A stretch of 64,000 bases of DNA from Hemerocallis citrina (Eukaryota; Streptophyta; Magnoliopsida; Asparagales; Asphodelaceae), in the NCBI GenBank assembly GCA_017893485.1, contig JACEHZ010000211.1, forward strand, positions 620,001 through 684,000, written 5' to 3'. The translations under genes were made by a program, and so were the position numbers. Below are positions 57,230 to 64,000 of the stretch, one piece after another. The notes under the pieces were generated by a model. The model did no database searches. It was given only the letters and a program-made list of their open reading frames with translations, and was not told where the DNA came from. Numbering within the stretch: position 1 is the first letter of the stretch; every line of letters starts with the position of its first letter.

Positions 57230-57600
57230 GGCCGACAGTCGACTGTTGTGAATTCTCAGTCGACTGGCACGACCCGGCTGCTGTTTTCAAAAGATTTCTT
57301 GAAATTTGGTTCTGGACAGTCGACTGATGACTTTTACAGTCGACTGGTACCACTCAGATTACTTTTTCAAAGATACTAGAATTTCTCCCTCTGGACAGTC
57401 GACCTATTCCTTTTTCAGTCGACTTCTGCTATACCTGGACTTATTTTTCCTAAAATTACTGGATTTCCCTCTGGACGGTCGACTGGTGAGTTTTGCAGTC
57501 GACTGTAAATACTTAGATTTAATTTTCTTAAAGATGTTAGTTTTTCACTCTGGACAGTCGACTGAAGACCCTTTTGCAGTCGACTGGTTCTGATACTTTT
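57230..57600. repeat. 80-bp tandem array of palindrome pairs in G
   Basis: Five units. Pairs start at 57236, 57317, 57396, 57476 and 57555; second half-sites at 57257, 57337, 57416, 57496 and 57577. Half-sites CAGTCGACTG with single-base variants; spacers 10-12 bp. Most units begin TCTGGACAGTCGAC. Confidence 0.93.
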
Positions 57601-58104
57601 CTTGAGTAATTCTGATATTCTTTAAACGATTAATTCTTTAAATGTTTTCGAATCTATAACTTACTATTCTACATATTATTATTTCAACAGAATATATGTT
57701 TTCAATATATTTTATTATTGGACTTGGATTATGGAATTTATTAAAGATTTGGGTTTTGTTGATTGGAGAGGTTTCTCCCTTGATCGTTTTGACGATGGAT
57801 TAGTGAATTTTGGTCTTGTTGACATCTCTAGGAGTTGAGTGGGAGTCCTGTGAACCGGCAGTTGAGATTTGTTGAGTTAGACCTGGGGAGTCTTGGTTTA
57901 GTTGTTGTTGAGTATTTAAGTCCGGCAGGATACACTAACTCTAGAGATGGAGATTTTGTGGTTTAATAATAATCAACTTAAGGACAGGCACTAGTGGGGA
58001 TGTGATGGAACTTGGGAAACGTAAGTATAGGCTCATGGTTTTGTTAGTCCAACAGATGCGTTCAAGGACTGTTTGTTGTTATGTCTCGAGGGGACATTTG
58101 TGTG

Positions 58105-58340
58105 TTCTCATGTCGAGGGTCTGCAGGCCTATTCACGGAGCATGCAGGGTGCATTCGCGTGTCGAGGGTCGGCAGGCCTATTCACGGAATGTACCTTGTG
58201 TATCTGCACGTCGAGGCCCTTGCAAGCCTATTCGTGGGTTACACGGGTTTGGGAGATGATTCTCCGGTTGTTGTTTTTGAGCTATCTTACATGATGCTTG
58301 TGCGTCGAGGGCTGTGGTGCCTATTCGCGGAGTATTCTGG
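58105..58340. repeat. 49-bp array in G
   Basis: TGTCGAGGGTCTGCAGGCCT-type units at 58111, 58160, 58209 and 58303, each ending CTATTCRCGGA. Confidence 0.85.
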
Positions 58341-59047
58341 ATCTTGTTTCCCATCACTGTAGTAGGATTAGTTGCATAACGAGGGGTTATCCTTATAAAG
58401 TGGAGATCGTCAAGGGCTTGCACCGGATCTATGTACTATGGAATGCATAGACTTCGAAAAGTATGCATTAGAGAGTCAGCATATAGAGCTTGTGTTTTCT
58501 TGACTTGGTTTTATTCTTGTGTTTTCCTGTTTTCCTACACTTGACACTTAGTCTAGCCTCACTTGTTGTTTTCATTCCATGATGTTTTCATACTTTACTT
58601 CTTTGTTATTCCTCATTCCCTTATTATTGTTGTTAATACATGTTGTTAATGACTCAGTGTTTTATGATTTACTTATGTTGTTTGTTTTTATGTCACTCAC
58701 ACCTTTATGGCTGACCCCTTTAGTTTTGGGGGTTAGGGACATCTCTAGCCTCATGTGTTACAGGTTGTTGCTTAGAGTTTGGAGGTTTGGATGCTTGAGA
58801 TAGTTTTGAGATAAATTGATGTAATAGAGCTTTGTGTAAAATTTGTAAAGAAATGTTGTAAAAAAAATTTGTAAATAAAGGTGTTTTGTATTCTGCTGTG
58901 TTTGTAATTGATTGTTGTAATAAAAGTTTGGAATAAAATTATCTGTGTTTTTGGGCTATGTGTACTATTACATTGAAGTTGATGCTGGGAATTGTGCCAC
59001 GTATTTTCTAAGATATTATATTAGAAATTCGGGGCGCTACAGGGATT

Positions 59048-59582
59048 TGTAACGCCCCACCCCAATACTCAGACAATTTTAATATTTTTAGAATACAAAT
59101 TAGATACTATGTAGTACAACTGCCCACCACAGGCTGCCTCTCAAAAGGTGGTTAACCAATTAGGCGACTCTTGATCATTGGCTAATTATATTTATACTCA
59201 AACTATTTTTTGTATATTTCCCATGTGAGACTATATTTCTCAATCTCTTTCACAAATCTAGTGTACCTCACGTACACGTCATCATTCAATCCATATTTTT
59301 CAATATTAACATACCAAACAATTCCAAACTGGGCCCACACCAAATCTCAACAACAACCATATCCTTTTAACAAATCCAATAACCACACAACATACCATCC
59401 CGTATGCTGTTCTTTTTCTTCCAAACCGGTGGGGCCCCATTTCCTCTTCACAATCCGGATTCTAATGAATCCTTTTTTTCAAACCAATTCATATCACAAA
59501 TTCAATACCATATACAGCCAAATCACATATATATATATTTATTTATTTTTATTATACTATTCGCAAATTACGGGGTATTACA
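59048..59582 (-). repeat. Element H 3' LTR
   Basis: 535 bp, about 95% or more like the right LTR by eye apart from the AT tract. Confidence 0.9.
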
Positions 59583-59674
59583 TACACCCCACCTTTAGAA
59601 ATCAACGTCCTCGCTGAGTACGGGACACACATCTAGTGTAGGATCCGCCTTTCTAGCCGATGTAACGTCGTCCT

Positions 59675-59775
59675 CGATCCCGATAATTCCGGAGACTAGT
59701 CCCACACCGCAGGTAATTCCGGAGACTATTTCACTCACACCTCGATAATTCCGGGGACTATCTCACACCGCAGAT
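59675..59775. repeat. ATAATTCCGGAGACTA repeats in H interior
   Basis: Three units of about 30-45 bp with TAATTCCGGAGACTA followed by CACACCGCAG or CTCACACC. Confidence 0.8.
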
Positions 59776-59828
59776 CATACTGATGCCCTCTTCTACACCC
59801 GGTGTCGAAAGTCGGCTCTGATACCATT

Positions 59829-60466
<638 letters not shown>

Positions 60467-61312
60467 CTTATGGAGAAAGATTGTGTGATGTTGGCTCCAG
60501 AATGATCCAGGGAGTGAGATATTTCCCAGTATTCCAGACGTGGGATGAAATAGGACCTAGAATGTTCTGTGGAGTGGGATTGGTCTCCAGTATTCCAGGG
60601 ACGAGAGCAACATTCGCAAGCAGGCTAATGGAACGTTGGCTCCAGAATGATCCACGTGGTGAGATATTCCCCAGTATTCCAGACGAAAGACGAAATAGGC
60701 CCCAGAATGATCTGTGGAGCGGGATTGATCTCCAGTATTCCCGGGACGAGAGCAACATTTACAAGCAGGTTAGTGGGACATTGACTCCAGAATGATCTAA
60801 GGAGTGAGATATTCCCAAGTATGCCAGACGTGGGATGAAATGGGCCCCAGAATGATCTGTGGAGTGGGATTGGTCTCCAGTATTCCGAGGACGAGAGTAA
60901 TGCCCATGGGGAAACTATTGATAAGGGAGGCTCCAGAATAATCCGTGGAGTGAGATATTCCCCATTATTCCGGGATGCGAGATGAAATAGGCCCCAGGAT
61001 ATTCTGTGGAGAGGGATTGATCTCCAGTAGTCTAGGACAAGATAAACATTCCCCAAGGTGATTCATCCCCAGTACGGTGGATGTGAAATAAGGAAGATCC
61101 CCGAATAATCCACGCGATGGGATTAATCTCCGGGATGGAGGACTGCGTTGAGCACTTGAGGCATGTGATCCCGCGTTGAGCACTCGAGAGTCATTTATCG
61201 AGGATGTTCCTCGAGGAATCTGAGATTATCATGGAAGGTATCTTCTGCTCATTAATGTTTTTTGTTTCCCTAGCGTCGTTCTGAGGACAGAACGATTCTA
61301 AGGATGGAGTAT
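60467..61312 (+). repeat. 145-bp tandem array forming element F interior, right part
   Basis: Units start GGCTCCAGAATGATCC at 60493, 60638, 60783 and 60929 (spacing 145, 145, 146), with a decayed further unit around 61070. Together with the copy at 55482 these make up nearly all of F's interior. No long ORF of the sense strand is conserved between units. The end before 61313 (GGATGGAGTAT) is the probable polypurine region. Confidence 0.9.
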
Positions 61313-64000
61313 TGTAATATCCCGGACGGATATTACATTGTACAAATTTATTTTTATTATTATTATCGAAATTAAATTATTTTTATACGGATTATTAAGA
61401 AGTAGTTTTAAAGTATTTTGTGTGGTTGGTATTATTAAAGTAGAGACTGGGGGCTTATAGACAATTATCCCTTACATTATTAATTATCTATCTATTTATT
61501 AATTTACTTATTCCTTTTTTACAAAACCCCCCTTCTCCTTCCTTTCTCCTTCTTCTCCTTCTCCCGTTCCCTTCCCAAACCGAAAGAGAAAGAACCCCCC
61601 CCCCCCCCCCCCCCCTCCTTCTCCTTCCTTCTCCTTCTTCTCCCGTTCCCTTCGCAGCCGAAAGGAAAGAACCCCACCCACCTTTTCCTTCCTTCTCCTT
61701 CTTACCTTCTTCCCGTCCTGGTTTCATCCCGACCCCAAAGAAAACCCATTTCGCCGATCACTTCCCCCACTCAAATCCCCTCCAATTCTTTGTCATTTTC
61801 AAATTAGATCAGGGGTTAGACTAAGTGAAGGGTCCTCTACATCGTGGTGGCCTCGGATTTTCGAAAGGATTTCGAGAAGGTAAACCCTAAATTCTTTTAT
61901 TGTATAAAATTGGGTGTGGTTAATTTCTTTTGAGTAGGAGTATTATGGTAGGAAGATTAGGAGATGTTGGGAAGGGTAGATGTGAGAAATTAGCAGATTA
62001 TTAGAGAGATTGCAAGTTGTTAGTAAATTAGGGTTTTGAGTTTGTAAAAGAGAACTATATGTATAAGAATTAGTTCTCGTATGGTAGTAGAAATTGTAGT
62101 TGGACTATTAGAATAATTTAGGAGTTCTTTTAGTAATTGTTTGAAAATAAGAATCTTGTCGACGTTAGGTTATTACGTGATCGCACGTGAGTATCCCAGG
62201 CATTCAATAAATGCTTGTGTGATATTTGGAATAGTGTTATTAGCTCTTATGATTGGTTTGGATGATTTGAGTTTTAATTGCATTGAAATTGATGATAGGA
62301 TATATTAGCGACTTTGGATGCGAGGTGGCATGGTGGCGCTTCGAATCTTCGCGAAATATGTGAGTATCAATTTATTTACGTATTTTTGTGGTTTAAGAAA
62401 TATGTGAGTATCAATTTATTACGTATTTTTGTGGTTTAAGAAATATGTGAGTATCAATTTATTTACGTATTTTTGTAGTTTAAGAAATATGTGAGTATGA
62501 ATTTAATTACGTATTATTGTGTTTTAAGAAAAGTGTTATAATAACCTGAATGGTTGATATGATTTATAGATGAGGCGTATTGGGATAATGTGTATTGGTA
62601 TAAATTTATGGATAATGGATTAGTTGTGTATATGGGGATGAGTTACACTTATATAATAATATCGAAATATGTGAGTATGATCTCTTTTGTTTTATGTACA
62701 TGGTGTGTTCTTGGATTGTTGTAGGATTGAGGCTCATGTTATATATCATGCTTGGATTATTGTAGGGAAGTTATATACCTTGCTTGAGTGGTAGAAATGA
62801 TCTATGCTTAGGTAGTAGTAAGAATTTATGCTTAAGTGGTAGTAGAAGAACCATGCTTAAGTGTAGTAAATCATACTTGAGTTATAGAAGTTATATACCA
62901 TGCTTGGATTATTGTAGGAAAGTTATAAACCATGCTTAAGGTTGTCGTAGATATCCATGCTTAAGTTGTAGTAACCGGTCATGCTTAAATGGTATTCATG
63001 CTTTATATTGTTGTAAGTCCATGCTTAAGTTGTACTCATGCTTAAGAGTATTGTAGGTTGATGTTTAAGTTATATACCATGCTTAAGACCATTGTAGATT
63101 TGTGCTTAAGTAATAGAAAAGAATCATGTTGTTGTAGTAGTGGTGTTAACTATCGCGTGGTAGTCGTAGTATTAGTAAAGAACTATCGTGTTATAGTTGT
63201 ACCGTTAGTAAAGAACTATCACGTTATAGTTGTAGGATAGTAGAGAACTACCATGTTGTGGTGGTAGTATTAGTGAAGAACCATCGTGTTATAGTTGCAA
63301 TACTCAAGTTGCATAGTAGTTCTAGATTCAAAGGAACCACACTTGAATTGTATTATGATTGTAGTGGAAGATTAAAAAGAAACCATGAGCCCATGCTTTT
63401 AGTCCTAGGTGATTCTAGTTGTATGAGACCCTAAGTAAAGTTGGACCATATCACATGAACATTACTCATCTTCATGGGTAATAAAGGTTGGGAAGGTTAC
63501 TAGTAATCGTTAGCTTGATAAAAGTTTGATGTCGCTTGGGCTTCTCATTGGTAGAATGCATGTTTTAGACTGTTAGTAGATTCTTCTGTTGCTTCTAGTT
63601 ATAGAAGATCAAGTTGCTACTAAGCACATTTGGTTGCTCTAAGTTTGATTACTTGTATGGTTGTTTTTGTATGTGGTTGTGCTCGTACGTAGCTCGACTG
63701 GCCCGTATGTAGCTGTGGTCTCATACGCAGCTTATTTGGCTCGTATGTATGTTCTTGCTCGTACGCGGCTCGAATGGCCCGTACGTAGCTGTTGGTCTCA
63801 TACGCGGCTTATTTGGCTGGTATGTAAGTTTTTGTTTCATACAAAGCCACCTGGCTCGTATGTAGTTGCTGGTTTCATACGTAGCTTGTTGGCTCGTATG
63901 TGTTCTGATTATCCGTATATAGCTTATTAGCTAGTACGCAGTTTTGTTGTGCTTGTCTAGGGTGATATTATTACCCTAGGGGCTATCGACCATCAAGACA
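61313..64000 (+). repeat. Element F 3' LTR (continues past window)
   Basis: Starts TGTAATATCCCGGACGG. Collinear with the 5' LTR but without D and E; the empty target sites TTTAG (62129-62133) and GTTGT (63010-63014) are intact. It has three to four copies of an AATATGTGAGTATCAATTTA repeat at 62355-62520 (two in the 5' LTR). The 36-bp array is at 63655-63960. Confidence 0.93.

Larger units (their letters stand above)
55608..59041 (+). mobile_element. Solo LTR G (Tekay/Del-like)
   Basis: 3434 bp, TGTAGTACCCCGTATTTTT to TTCGGGGCGCTACA (complementary ends). Left flank CTCAT, right flank GGGAT: no matching 5-bp duplication. Contains a TATA box, an 80-bp array of palindrome pairs, a 49-bp array and the shared TGTACTATGGAATGCATA block (58432-58449). 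No coding region. Confidence 0.82.

Noticed and set aside
58002..58423. overlapping ORFs in three frames
   Set aside because: They cross the 49-bp array of solo LTR G; overlap in all frames indicates composition, not genes.

Overview
This window looks like intergenic or pericentromeric heterochromatin of a plant nuclear genome. It holds no host gene I can support. It is a stack of nested retrotransposons: Ty3/gypsy with Athila-type, Tekay/Del-like and Tat-like non-autonomous members, plus Ty1/copia, a LINE and a SINE. Evidence for a plant is the tRNA-iMet and Asp-type primer sites, the typical plant LTR ends, the Athila-type polyprotein, and an antisense gene of the plant 'putative gypsy-type transposon' (PF04195-like) family. 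The species cannot be named from the sequence.

Layout. 1-4722: old unique-looking DNA with AT microsatellites, a minus-strand tRNA-derived SINE (205-310), a 156-bp tandem duplication and a 5'-truncated LINE (2240-4084). 4728-26615: element A (+), a non-autonomous gag-protease LTR retrotransposon with perfect ATAAC target-site duplications (TSDs). Nested in it are a copia solo LTR (7514-8762, TSD CCTTC) and a complete young Athila-like element C (11168-21216, minus, TSD GCAAG, one open 1853-codon polyprotein). A also carries a spliced antisense gene with its own TATA box (21479-23806). 26649-35994: element B (-), a sister of A inserted tail-to-tail only 28 bp away, with GTAGT TSDs. 36521-41215: a decayed copia element whose 3' part is cut off by the next insertion.

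41216 to the window end: element F (+), a large element with LTRs of about 4.9 kb and a short non-coding interior of 145-bp repeats. Its 5' LTR contains two solo LTRs: D (42030-45137, TSD TTTAG) and E (45938-51658, TSD GTTGT). Its interior contains solo LTR G (55608-59041) and a short TRIM-like element H (59048-60466). The second F LTR, from 61313, lacks D and E and preserves both empty sites.

Working order of insertion: copia, A and B first; F into copia; D and E into F's LTR and G/H into F's interior; the solo copia LTR and C into A. C, whose two LTRs look identical, is probably the youngest.

The most unusual signal is a paired 10-bp palindrome, CAGTCGACTG - about 10-bp spacer - CAGTCGACTG. 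It recurs about 24 times in three otherwise different LTR elements (C, D, G), including five pairs read through in frame in inter-domain linkers of C's polyprotein. Spacers vary in sequence but hold a 19-22 bp repeat-to-repeat distance, about two helical turns.
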